From positions 63,591,785 to 63,655,784 of the forward strand of contig CM072885.1 of assembly GCA_037013685.1 (NCBI GenBank): 64,000 bases of DNA. Direction: 5' to 3'. The position numbers and the translations under genes are program-made. The notes under the pieces were generated by a model. The model ran no database searches. It saw only the letters and a program-made list of their open reading frames with translations, and was not told the DNA's origin. Positions 19,573 through 31,900 of the stretch are shown here, piece by piece; positions within the stretch are counted from its first letter, which is position 1; each line of letters begins with the position of its first letter. The DNA is from Acridotheres tristis (Eukaryota > Chordata > Aves > Passeriformes > Sturnidae).

Positions 19573-22500
19573 CCAAACAAAACAAGAATAACCCACCAGC
19601 TGGCAGTCATAATGGTACACAACAAAAAATTTCCACGCATTCAAACCATGCCATACCACATGGAATTCCTCAGCCCTGTGGCACCAAGCAAGCACTGTTT
19701 TTCTTTCTCTGTGACTCAAGAAATGCTGCTCTGCAGGGGTCATACACTGTCACCAAGCACAAAGTTCCTGTTGCAGCCAAAGGACATTTGATGCCCCAGC
19801 ACACCCATATCTAGATGCAGCTGTGAGACAATTTAAAAATAATAAACCAGTCACAGTTCCAGCACTGGCATCAAAACACGGTTCTGTGTAAAACCAGCCA
19901 TACAGCTCAGATAACCACTGAAGAGAAATTATTTTCTTGCCTTTTGCACTTTGCTAAAATTACCCAGGGTCCTTGGCCTCTTCTCTTTCCACATCACAGA
20001 ACACCTCAATTTCTCCTATCACTTTTTAACATGGGAAAGGTGGGGAGGAAAGAGAGAACCAGCATTTCTGCATAAAATTGTTCAAATGTCTTTTCCAGTA
20101 TGTAGTGTTGTAACCAATGATGATGTTGTGGGTGTTGCCCTCCTGCTCCTAACTGCAAAGAAACAAAGTTTAAATTTATTTATTGCTTTAATGATTATGT
20201 TCAAGGAAGCATACACTGGATCTACAACAGGAAGCCAAACAGGAACCAAATTAAATTTCAAAGGCTTTACTCTATCGATTTTAACAATTGATACTTTTGT
20301 TAACGTTAAAAAGTAGCTCTGTGTTTTCTGAAGTATCTTCAGGAACTTATTTTAAAATAAATACTTTATATTTTCCTGCTGCTAGAAAAGCCACACAAAT
20401 TCAGTTGTGAAAAGAAAAACATACACAGAAAGAACAGTTGCAGAAAACAAGACTGGTTACATATTACAATGAAAGGTCTCAACACAGTAATTACTACATA
20501 TTTTCTCTTGAGCTCTGACTCAGAAGACTAGCCTTCTTAACACTGAAAAGTGAGAGTAGACAAAGCTCTTCGTAAAAGGAAAAACTACTTCAAAAATTAC
20601 TTTTTCTCATGTATCATTAATATGCATTTTATTTCCAGAAATGACAGAATCTCCTGTATTGTACAGAGGTAAGTAAAAGAGCTAATTTAACTTGCAGCAA
20701 ATACACAACCCTGGGCTAAACCACGAGTTTGGTGCTCAAAACTCAAGTACTGAATCTGAATCCTCCCTCCTAAATAGATGGTTGTGCAGCTGGAGCAATT
20801 TGAGCCTCTGGCAAGGCAGAGGGAGCAGCACATGAATCTTGTCTCAGAAAATTGCTCATGTTCAGGAGAGAGAAATGGAAGAAAGAAAGGGGGTAACTTG
20901 CTGAGCCAAATGAAGTGCAGAGGCTGAGGAGCAGTTCCAGCACCCAGAGGGGCTCTCTGGTTGTTGGAGGCCAGCACAGGACCTGGGCACCTTCCTCCTC
21001 CTCCTCCTCTGCTCTGCCCCCCTGTCCCTGCAGCTCTCACCCTCCTGCCAGGGAACAAGAGCCTGGAGCATCTCTTAGTGATCCAGCTGGGATCCAGTTC
21101 AAGCAATACACTCATTTGATCTGCTTTGCAAACCAACATTGCCATCTTCTTTCCAACAGAAGCTGGGAGAAACTCTTGACAAAAGTCCCCTGAAATCTCA
21201 GTGGCTTTCAATTTTCTTGACTTCTGTGGGCCCAGAAGAAGTCAGCACCTCCAAACTCTACAAATGGTACCAGAACATTCCAATCTAATGTTTGACTGAC
21301 CCCTTTTCCTTTGCAATGTGTTTCAGCAGCTCAGTTTCCACGAAAGTGATTGGGTTTTAGCCTCTGTTGGAGATCAGGGCATGCTAGGCAGCAATTTTAA
21401 TAGATTGAATTTTGCTGATGCCAAGATGTTAGGGCAAAAAGAGCAGAATATTTACCTGATGTAGGCTGGCCTGAGCTGTTGTTTAGCTCAATAGATTATT
21501 TTTGAATTTTACACAGAAACAAAGCCTACACCTATATAAAAAATGTCAGAGATTTTATACAGGAACTGTGGGCCAAATAAATAGATATATAAATAAATAT
21601 GTGCATTCCTTATATCTGGCTACACTTCTCCTCTCACTAACTTTCCTGTTCAATTACTGCCAAAGTACAAAGCACATTGTCCTGTATAACTGATCTGCAT
21701 TTACCCTCAGCTGTAACTTGCAAAGACCTGTTACAACACTTAGAATTGACCATCCCCATAAGATACTCTGAACTATGCTCAGTATAACTTGCACAGGCAG
21801 TCTTTGAAATTGTCCTTCATTTATAAATAAATTAATTTTAAAAAATTAAGAGCTACCAGGCTCCTCTATAAGTGCTCTTATTTCAGAATCAAGCAATACT
21901 GTTAAACCAAAGTTTTAGTGTGTTTGGGTTTTTAAAAATCCCTGTATTTTCAGTGCATTAGGAGACTGTGGAAGCAGGGAAAGGCAGTGTCCTAATAAGC
22001 TATATCATAAATCACATGCCAAGTTTTACTACTTTTTTTTTTAAACCTCATTTTCAACTTCTAGGGGATCTGTTAAATTAAAATTGTCAGATAGCACAAA
22101 AGGAGGCCTTTTTCTTCTATCATGTACCTGAATTTTTCACAGAAGGGCATGCTCTTGTAAAGTCTCCCATACTTTCCACTGTGCTGTCCTGGATCTGAGA
22201 TGAATGGTTTGGCACTGCTGGGTAAGAGCTCTGCACACATGGAGAATATTTGAGTGTCTGAGGTATGTCAGAGCCACTTTCTAGGAACAGATTTTGAAAG
22301 CTGGTGACATCAGCTTTTGGGAAACTGGGATGAGCTGAAACCAGAGATAGCTCTGTCCTTACCAGTGATACAGAAATAATCCAAGTTCACAGATTTTTTT
22401 TTTAAGAGCTTTTACAGCAGTACCAATCAAATCAAGATCAAATTGAGGATCAAGCCCTGCTCCAGAGAGTGCCCATCTATTACCCCACCCACAGGAACAT

Positions 22501-23258
22501 GCAGCATCTCTTGGCATGTCACAAGCCTCAGGTATTCACCTTTCCTGCCACTGAGTTTGAGAGATAAGGGGGAAGAAATCTAGGACTGCACATGCAGTTG
22601 TAGGATAAGAATCTGCTTCTCTTTCCAGAGGCAGCTGTGTTTGAGGAAATACCTACAGGCCTTGGGTTTTCCATCAGAATCTTTTGGGTTGTTACAGGTC
22701 TGTTATACATGTTCATCAAATCTGGTCGTGAATAAACTTGAGGAAAGAAGTTTTCTAACCAGAACATGGAGACTACAGAAACCCTTCCACTTAGTGGTAC
22801 TGGATTGTAAAACAGAGCTGCAAATATTTACATAGAAAATTGTATATTTGCACGTGGCAGTGTGAGAGTGAAGATGGTGTTAAGAGAAATCTGTATTAGT
22901 GCTGCACATTTTTATAATTCAGTTTTTGGGGCCAGTGGGGCTTCTCATTTCCTAAGTTAGGCTTGGGACTCTGAGGTTCCTGCACTATCAGTTTATTTTG
23001 GAGCCTGTTTGAGGAGGAATAGAGCAGTTCTGCAGAGTTGCTTTCTGTTGACAATAAAGGACCATGACACAACTCTCTAGAAATTAACCCATCTTACCAT
23101 TCTGATGTCTGCAGTTAGGCGGGATGAAACCCACTTGGAGTATCTTAAATTTAAAGAATCTTAAAAACCTTAAATCTTAAAAACGCCATTAAATTGCACT
23201 ACACAGAGCAATAAATCTCCTTTCCAAAGCAACACACTTGGACCTTAAAGAAGCAGAC

Positions 23259-23275
23259 AAAAAAAAAAAAAAAAA
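23259..23275. repeat. Poly(A) run (17 A)
   Basis: A homopolymer run after AGCAGAC and before CTCAC. No retrocopy body was recognised next to it. Confidence 0.75.
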
Positions 23276-24090
23276 CTCACTTGGCTCTAGCAATAGTTCC
23301 TCTGTTTTTAAATATCTTCCTTTACGACAAGAGTGCTATTAAAGTTATTTGGTCACTCTGTTATATGAAAAAGATGTGAAAATGAGCACAGCCTCAAATG
23401 GAATAATTATTCTAGAGCTCCTCACATGATACCCACGTTCAGCTTGGGGTCTTGAAAAAACCTGAAAGCAGCTCAGACTGTTTACATAGCAAAACCGGGT
23501 TGGGGGGTTTTGGGAACCATGCAAAAAATTTTTGGTTCAACTATATCAGCTGTTTAAGGATTGCCACATATTAGCAGGAAAATTCATCAACAGTCAACCA
23601 GATGAATTTCAGCCTCAAGTGACATATCTGATTCAGGCAGCCTGGTAGTGACAAGAGGGTTTCATAAATAAAGTCCAACTAGTTTTCAGTTTTACTTGTA
23701 ATTTGCCATCCACTCTTGAGACACTTGGGAAGGCCTGGGATGTTTTAAGTATTTTTCTGAAATAACCTTAAGAGAAGGAAGAAAACATTTCAGATCATGG
23801 AAAGTCAGACTGCAGCTCCTCAGTGAGGAAAAAAGAGCTTTTCAGTGATCATCTTTCAGTTTATGTCCTCAGATCTTCATCTTTTCCTCCATTCAAAACT
23901 TGTAAATCAAACTTTGAATGCTTCATATTCCCACTTAAAATAAAAAGAAACCTCAGAAATTCTCCTGGATGTTTTTACTTCCCAGAACAGTGTTCAGGAC
24001 TATCAACCAATTCAGGAACTACCAAATGAAAAACACTCCAACTAAGTGAAAAATACTTGATTTTCAGGAGCATAGGATTACTTCAGAAAC

Positions 24091-24111
24091 CATTACTTAC
24101 AGTAAGTAATG
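24091..24111. repeat. 21-bp near-perfect palindrome
   Basis: CATTACTTAC and GTAAGTAATG are exact 10-bp arms around a single central A. The right arm contains GTAAGT, a splice-donor consensus, and the complementary strand carries the same motif. No transcript is known to me here. Confidence 0.75.
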
Positions 24112-26084
24112 TTTATTTATGTTAGCAACCCAATTGGTTTCACATCACCGCTCTTTGCAAGTGAACATTGTAAAATATGGCCATTAGTGAAAAAACAGAG
24201 AAAATTGTATCCTGTGTGGTTTCATTCCTCTCCCACCCAACCCTGCTGATGGGACAAAAGATGTATTTAATTTGTACAATTACAGATATTCCAGAGTCTC
24301 TACAGGAAACCAGTTTTCCCTCTTAGCTTCGGTCTGTTGGCCAGGCAGCCATATTAATAACAAAAGTTGAGCCAGCTGCTGTTTTAAAGCTGGTTTATGC
24401 TGTTTTAAGTTCAGGGGAAGGAGCTGGAGGAAGCCAGTCCTTGCCTGCAGCAGCTCTCCAGGCTCACTCCAGGTGCCAAATCTCTTCCTGCATCCATTTG
24501 CAGGACAGGCCTTGGAATCAAGTAGATCCTAAGCCTCACTTCCCAAAAGAGCAGCCAGATCTTTGATAGTGTGACCACAGTGCTTTACCAAAGCCAGGCT
24601 AATCAAAATCAATTCCTGACTGGTTGCAATTTTTTTCCCAGCACTGCCCTAGACACAAGTCCAAACCACTGAGCCTACCAGTGTGAAGCCCAAACAGATC
24701 CTACAGGCAAAGTGTTCCTCTGAAAACATCTCTGAACTCAGTATTAGCAACAAAAAGTCACAGAATCAAATTTAAAAGTAATTTAAAGAGACAAGCAAAG
24801 CCCCTCCACTGGTGTGATATCCCAGTGTCATGGGTGAGTGCATGCCAGTGGAGGTACACAGCTGCTGTTCATTAGAAGGTCTTAGTATTGGTTTCAGATT
24901 TATCTGGAAAATAAGCAGCAGTGGAGTTTAAATGTTTCAAGTTCTTGTCTGTCCCTGTGAGACAGAGCAGCCCTGCACCTCCCCTGGCTCACCAACCTTC
25001 CTCTGCAGGACCTGGCCAGCAGGTACCTGCCTGACATCTGCCAGCAGCTCTCTCTGCCCAAGCCAGCCTGTCCCTTGGGAACACAAGATCCTCCCAAAGT
25101 GTCTAAAGTTCCTCCAGAAGCAGGGAGCAGCTCTCAGAAGTGATGTGATGCAATGTGCAGTCGGGTTTTATCTCCTGTGCCCTTATGGGAGTTGCACAAA
25201 CTTAAACTGTTCTGTAAGAGGTGAGATTCTTAAGAAATGTGGTGAGCCATTTAAAAAGCAGACTTACCAGCACTCATAACAAACTATTCAGATGGAGACT
25301 TGTTTAAAATTGTGCTGCTTCACAAATTGATTCTTTCTAGCGAGCCTTTCTAGTAATCCCTTGTAACCAGTGAATGCTGCAGTGTCTGAGACAGCTGCCA
25401 GCAATCGCCTTTTTAACTCATGATGCCCTTAGGTGATAATTAGCTCCCATTACACAGACAAGCGATTCAGCTGTGAAGGAGCAGTGGAAGGAAGCACATG
25501 CCTGTTTCCCACCTGCATTTCCTCGTTGGAAGGGAGAACAGCCTGACAGGTGGCATTCACACCTTGTGTCTGACCTCACAGACACTGTGCTGATGTGAGC
25601 TCCTTGAAGCATGAGCAAATACACTGCTGGAAGCATAATGCAAAGGAAATTTAAATAATCCAAATGCTTTCTTCCCACCTGAAAAGCAACATTGTTTAAT
25701 TCTGGTGAATCGGGCTTGTATTGTACATTTATTCCATTTAAACCTGAACACCATCCTGAGGTACTTGCTTTCAAATATATTTTGACATTTCTCTCAGTTT
25801 TCACAGAATTGTCAGCTGTGGTAGGAACAGCACTTGAGTTGAAATTTCAATCAGTTTTTCAAGTTGAACATTTCCAGTGCCTGACTATGTTTAAACTCTT
25901 CAGCACCAGATGCCTGTCTTCCCTGAGCCAGCTATTATTTAGAAATATTAGCAGTGGCTATCAGTGATGGTGGTCATTTAATGCAGTGACTGTGACAAAA
26001 ATGGATTTGCCACCACTTAAGTTCCTCCTCTCATCTGAACCTCATGCAGGTGCTGGGATGCATTCCACAGCTAGACCAGAGGAG

Positions 26085-26139
26085 AATTTGTGATCCATCA
26101 AAAGGATCACAAATTGGTCCTCACAAATTGATTGTGAGG
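26085..26139. repeat. Twin perfect hairpins sharing a direct repeat
   Basis: The first hairpin has exact 12-bp arms AATTTGTGATCC / GGATCACAAATT with a 7-base loop (26085-26115). After three bases a second has exact 8-bp arms CCTCACAA / TTGTGAGG with a 5-base loop (26119-26139). TCACAAATTG occurs in both (26107 and 26121). The stems are too short for a microRNA precursor. No TE family was recognised. Confidence 0.85.
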
Positions 26140-27375
26140 TAATTCAGCCTTGGGGTGAAAATAGAGGCAAATCCAATGCTCCTTTATGGCAAGGTGGTAG
26201 CACCCAGGGCCATACTTAATGCTGAGTTGTTCCTTGTCAATTCAAAAAACCCTGAACATTCACTCTCTTCAGTACTGAGCCAACCTGAAGCAAATTTTTC
26301 TTGTTGATGTTTACTCTGCATTGGGAAAACCAGAATCATTCAGCTATTTTGATGTTCTCCCCACACAAAAAGAAAAAAAATTATGAGGAGCCCCACGTAA
26401 AAAGTCTGAGACTTTCTACTTTCTTTCATGCAAACAAGATGGCCAAATTGAGATTGAACCAGCAGCATTCATTCTGGAACTTTGCAACTTTTAAGAATTA
26501 GTGTCAGTAACCCAAGCAACCTTTCAGTATATATTTTTTGATATAATGTTATATGCTCTGTATAACATAGCCATAGGAGTCTACAGATGCCAAACTATGA
26601 AAATTATTTCCCTGCTCTTTGGAAGACTCCACAGGCAGAGGGATTAGATTATATTCTATTTCTTTCTGGTTTGAAATATATTTAGACAACTGAATGGCTT
26701 TTCATTTAGTGCCTGTCCTGCAATTAATTTCTCATGTCCTTCCTTTCAGTCTGGTGAGGCTTTTACAAAGTCTTGTGCATTGTGCTTTGTCCTTCCATTC
26801 ATGGGGAAGGAGGGCACATTCCTATTTCCTGTAACAAGCCACCAAGGGTTCCTTGCTGCAGAAAGCTGTTTGTTAGCCTGGCTTCCCAACTCTGCCTGTG
26901 ACCAGGGAGAGAAAAACCTTTTCTCCCCATCCCACTGGCCAGACTGGAAGGCACTGCAGCAGAACCTCGATAGAGCAGATGCAGATCACAGCAGGCCTGC
27001 TCAGATCAGTGTAGTGCCATTTTGTGCCAGAGCCAAACATGAACAGTTGCAGAGACTGGTTGCTTTCGTGTGAGCTGTGAGCCCCAGCTCAGGTAAGTTC
27101 TGGATCCAGAGTGGATCTGGGGCCTGGAGGGGTGTGGTGATGGATGGTGTTTTTATGTCAACACCAACTTAACCAGAGGTCTTGTAATGGTGAATGTGGC
27201 AACTGTTCACCTCATTTGTTTGAAAAGTGGCAGAAATCTCTGGAAAAACTTGTCTCTGAGTCATTCCTTCATTACTAAAGTACGTGTTCATTCCAGCAGA
27301 ACTGAGCCACCAAGCAATTATTGCTGTCAAGGAGGAGGCAGTCTTTTAGTTGGCTGCTGCCTTGTCAGGCAATGA

Positions 27376-27616
27376 AAATCACAGAATGATTTGGGTTGGA
27401 AGGGACCTTAAAGCTTATCCAGTTCCACCCTCTGCACCCCTGCCATGGGCAGGGACACCTTCCACATCCCAGGTTGCTCAGAGCCCCATCCAACCTGGTC
27501 TGGAACACTGCCAGGGATCCAGGGGTAGCCACAGCTTCTCTGGGAAACCTGTGCCAGGGTCTCAGCACCCTCATGGTAAAGAATTTCTTCCCAGTATCTG
27601 ATCTGAAGATCCCCCC
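27376..27616 (-). mobile_element. CR1 LINE 3' fragment (minus strand), short copy
   Basis: The reverse complement of a CR1 3' end of a different subfamily from the 18-kb copy. It opens with ATCACAGAATGATTTGGG and TTGGAAGGGACCTTAAAGC, runs through CCATGGGCAGGGACACCTTCC, GCCCCATCCAACCTGG and AACACTGCCAGGGATCC, and fades after AAGAATTTCTTCCCAGTATC. Only about 240 bp remain, typical of 5'-truncated CR1. The phrases match the avian CR1 consensus as I remember it. Overlapping long frames on both strands are repeat-derived. Confidence 0.88.
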
Positions 27617-27914
27617 TGCTGATGTGGCTTGACTGGGTGCTGTACAGTGACAATAACCTCTGCCAGGGAAAAGGAGCAACCTGAGCCACCTCCAGAGCAC
27701 AGGCTTCAGCTCTAAGTGCATTAAAACCCTGTAGAAGTGACCAGAAGTGACAAACACAGGGTTTCTCTTGCCAAGCATGCTGTGTTGGGAGACTGGAATA
27801 TAACACTCTTGCACATGGAAATTAGCATTCATCTTTCTTAGGTATTTTTATGGAATCCTGCTATTGCAAAATGATCTGAAGCAGTACCTCTCAGCCTTAC
27901 TGCTCCAGCCTTCA

Positions 27915-27938
27915 GTCAATCAATCAATAAATCAATCA
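27915..27938. repeat. (TCAA)n microsatellite
   Basis: Five to six imperfect tetranucleotide units, with one AATAAA interruption. Confidence 0.8.
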
Positions 27939-28880
27939 CACTCCTCACTTCATTTTTTGTAGGGGAAGAGGAGCTTTTAGCCTAGCAACTGTCCTGTCAG
28001 GGTCTGGTTTCAGGGAGAAGCTGTGGATTTGGCCCAGACTCATCCAGCTTGGAAAATGCAGGGTGAATTCTTCCTGCTTGCTGTAAGAGGCTTTCAGAGC
28101 TGAGTGAGGTCTGTGTGTTGCTGGCTCTGCTGTCCACATCCTCCCACTCATTCTCCCATTGCTTCAGACAGATGAGAGGAATTGGCAGGAAATCCAAGCT
28201 ACTCACAGGAGTCATATTTTAGCTTCTGTGCTGCAGACAAATATTCATGAACTTTGCTATGGTCTTTGGGTCCAGGAACTCCAGTAACTCTCACTTTACA
28301 CCACCTGGGTGACACTCTTGATTTTATATTAACCTGAAGAAGGACCTGGCCAGCAGCAACTTTGAGACACTCAGATAGAAGAATCGAGTAACTGGCTGAT
28401 AGGTCTGACACGTTTAAAATTGCACTCTGTCCTGGGACACACAAATGCCTGCTCTATCTGCTTCGTCCCTAAACATTTATTTAAAAGCAAAGATAGACAA
28501 ATAAAAGAAGCTGCATCCTGTCAAACAGTCTAGTGATTTAAATTATGCAGATAGCTGGTTAGTAAAGCATTTCACAGGAGGGGAAGCACAAGTGGCAATC
28601 TACAAAAGAGTGAGAAGAAACAACTGAAGGTGCTGTGAAGGACAGAGGTGCCTTCAAGCCATGATATGCACTCATAGTCTTCAGTTTGTCTCTCCCCAGG
28701 TGTTTTTTTAATTAGTTGTAGCTAAGTCTCCTGAGACTCTCTTCTAGATATGAATAACTCATTTTAAACATCATCTGTATGCAGACCTTACAAGAGGCAG
28801 GTGTGCATATTGTGTTAATATGGATTTCTACCAGGATCAAAAAAGGACAGTGACGGAGGACAGTGACAGAATAAATCAAC

Positions 28881-28900
28881 TTTTTGTTTTGTTTTGTTTG
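28881..28900. repeat. (TTTTG)n short tandem repeat
   Basis: About four pentanucleotide units, the last one shortened. Confidence 0.8.
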
Positions 28901-31900
28901 TATTTCTGACATGAGTAAGGCTGTGTAGGCTATTTGATTATTAGAAAAGAATTAGCTGTCAAACCTTGGCAGGTCTCATGTGACTGAGTTTTGGGTGAAG
29001 GCTTAAACCCTCAGAGTTGTAAGAAAATCTCATATTTCTGTCTGGAGGTCCTCCCTGGCTGGCAGTACTGTGGAGAATGCTTCAATCTGAATTAAGGTAA
29101 CACTGTTGTGCTATGACTCAGGCAGCTGCATACCCAACCTTGCACTGCCCAGCATCTTGCACTTGTTACCTGCTTGAGCAAAGATGTATTTTTTAATTAA
29201 TGCACTCCCTCCCACCCTGCCTTAGTTGTCTGTGGATGGATCCCACAGCCAGTTCCACACTCTGCACAAGATTTAAAGCAGCTGTAATGTCCAGAAGGCG
29301 CTGCAAGCAACAAGCTTAGTAATACTTACAACACCTCCGTGAGGAAAGCACATAAATGTATTATTTACCCATATATATGTATGGAAATAGAAGCACATTT
29401 TCTCATTACAGGAAATGAATAGTGTCAGAGTAAGCAGCCAGGACCAGTTTAATATGAGCAGGGAGAAACAAGCTTTGCCTCCCACTGTGGCTATGCAGAA
29501 TCAAAAAAGAGAAGGAGAATTCAGCCATCCATAGCACATCAGGTCATACCAGACCAAACAGAACTAACAAGGGAAGGTAGAGGCCTCTTAACACCTCCTC
29601 TTTCTTCCTCATGTTTTTCCTTCCTCTTTCTTGTCTCCACTAATTGAATCTTAATTAATTAAATGCAGCTGAGAATACTACAAGTTTTTCTTTACAGGAA
29701 ATATTTACGTGTTGGGTACTCCTGAAACATTATAGAAACCATTTGTGCTTTATATCTTCCAGAAAATTTTATTGATGTGCCTCAAGATGGGAGAGGTAAG
29801 ACCAGACTTCAAGGAGCAGCTTTCAAGAAAATCAACTAAATTACAAGAGCTGAAAAAATTATGGATAAGCAGGAGAGAGAAAGACTACAAGAGGAAGATT
29901 GAGAAAGTCACCTGAAGACAGACACCATTCAAACAAGGCAAATGATGTAGAAAGAGTCTCCAGGAGAAAGTAGTCTGTAAGCAATATTTTAATTCCAGAC
30001 TGACACTATTATCTCTGAAATAAAGCATCCTGTTTGAGAAAATGCTCAGTAGGAAAAAAATTAAGTTGCTCTGGCAAATCCACACAAAGGTGGAAAATGA
30101 CCACAAGACAAACCTTTGGTAGATAACTTTTCTTCACCTCCCCATCCATCAATTGCCATTTGAGCCTAATCTCAGCCTAAGTGTCAGAATCCTGAATGTG
30201 GGTTTTTCCAAAGTTCTCTGGTGAACATTCTGTCACAATAGGGTAGATGCTGGCAGTCCACATCACTCTTAACCATGTTGTCCTATGCATTGCAAATGTA
30301 AGCAGAGCCCTTTCATTGAGTCAGACTGCAGGGTGGCAACCACTTCAACCATAATGCACATTTTTAGATCACTGACAATGATTCTGCTAAGACATTCGAG
30401 CCCATCTTAAATTCAGGTTCTTGAAGAGGGCAACTTTATTAGGCTGCAACACCATTCCACCCCCATACTCCCTAAAGCTGAAAGAGAAGCAGAAAAAACC
30501 CCATCAAACTGTATATTTCAAAAGCAATAATACCATTGTCCCCCTGCTTTACAAGGCAATAGTCCAATTTCCTCAGCCACTGACTGGATGCAGAGTTTAC
30601 CCCACACAAGTCTCAGAATCCGTTTGTAAGCCAGAAAGGCAATGACTGCCACAGAATTATGTGGAGCACTTGATCACTGGGTTGTAATAGGTCGACTTAA
30701 CTTTCCACAGGGCACGGTTATTTTAAAATCATGCAGTATCCATTGCATGAGCAAATCCCATGAAATTCCCATTATTTAAGATATTTGCATGGAGAACCTG
30801 GCAGTGACAAGCAAAGAGAGGAGTTCATCTGGAAATCATAACACAAAGCCGTGATAATGCCAATTTAATCCTTCGTGTCTAACATTTTGTCCTGCAAATC
30901 TCAGTAACTTTCAAATAACCACACATTTTACCATGTAACCACAACATGAGGAACACCTCGTTAATGAATAATCAAATGTTCCTTTTGTACCTCTTTGGCT
31001 GAATGAATTTTAGTCTTCTGTTGAACTCAGAGGGGACACTCGTCTCAGTGGTTTGACTTAGTTCACAGCTTCCGGAATTCAGGATAGGATGTGACTAAAA
31101 CCATCAAGGAATAAACAGTGTTGGAGGACCCAACAAGGCTGGAAACCACAGGAGTGGAAGCCCAGTTTTCAAATAAAGCCCAGTCCGAGTAGAATACCAA
31201 CATACACATGCCCCTTTTCTCTGTAAACCAACAACAAAACATGCTTGGGTATCACTGAGTAAGGGCAGACAGTGCCTAAAAGAACAAATTCACAGGTGGG
31301 AGTGGCACCCTGCAGGCATTAAACTCTATCCTGTCGTGGGAAAGCTTGAAGCCTGGCCCACTGTCACTCATGAGAGAAGCTCCTGTTCACTCGCCCAGCT
31401 TGCAGAGACCATGGGGAGCTGCCACAGGGCACCTGGGGTGTCACACCTGTGTTACACCTCAAGAACTCTCCACAAAAAGCGAAGGAAACCGAGTAGCTGG
31501 AGGTGATGCCATCATGCCTCGTCCCCAATTCCTCGTTGGCTCCAAGGTCCATAACCCCTTGCAGACACCCAAAAAAGTATCCATAGTAACCAGTGTGGCA
31601 CCCTGCAGTAACTGCTTGGTCCTTTTACCTTCTCCCAGCACCTTCTTTCATTGTGAGGTGATGACTGCCACAGAGAGCTTTGGAAAAAGCTTATGTTCAT
31701 AAAGGAATTTGTATTAGATACTGGTTTGTGTGACTTACTGTATTTTGTAAGGGTTTTTTTCCCTTTGGGAATTGTGCGTTATTAATGAGCAGTTTTATGC
31801 TTTACTTCTAGTACACATATACCTTGTAATCGATGTGGTTTTTGTTTGTTTGTTTTCTTTTATTCTCTGTAGAGAGCCAGTCAACATAAGGTAGATACTC

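Larger units (their letters stand above)
18916..27375. other. Intergenic stretch between two CR1 copies
   Basis: About 8.5 kb without a supported gene. It contains A17 runs at 19556-19572 and 23259-23275, a CTC-type short tract at 20992-21009, a small 16-bp-period duplication (AATCTTAAAAAC at 23157 and 23173), a 21-bp palindrome (24091-24111) and a twin hairpin (26085-26139). Longer open frames at 20687-21211 and 24932-25279 have no recognisable domain and are treated as chance. Confidence 0.6.

Noticed and set aside
20687..21211. A 174-codon minus-strand frame, the longest in the window
   Set aside because: It crosses a GC-rich CTC-repeat patch, has a low-complexity Gly/Arg segment (GGGGGR), is open in other frames too, and resembles no protein family known to me.
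23496..23513. A G-rich run GGGTTGGGGGGTTTTGGG considered as a G-quadruplex
   Set aside because: It has only three separate G-runs; a fourth can be had only by splitting the G6 run with no loop.
27365..27832. A 155-codon minus-strand frame and a second one overlapping it
   Set aside because: Most of the span is a CR1 3' end; the rest has no recognisable protein features.
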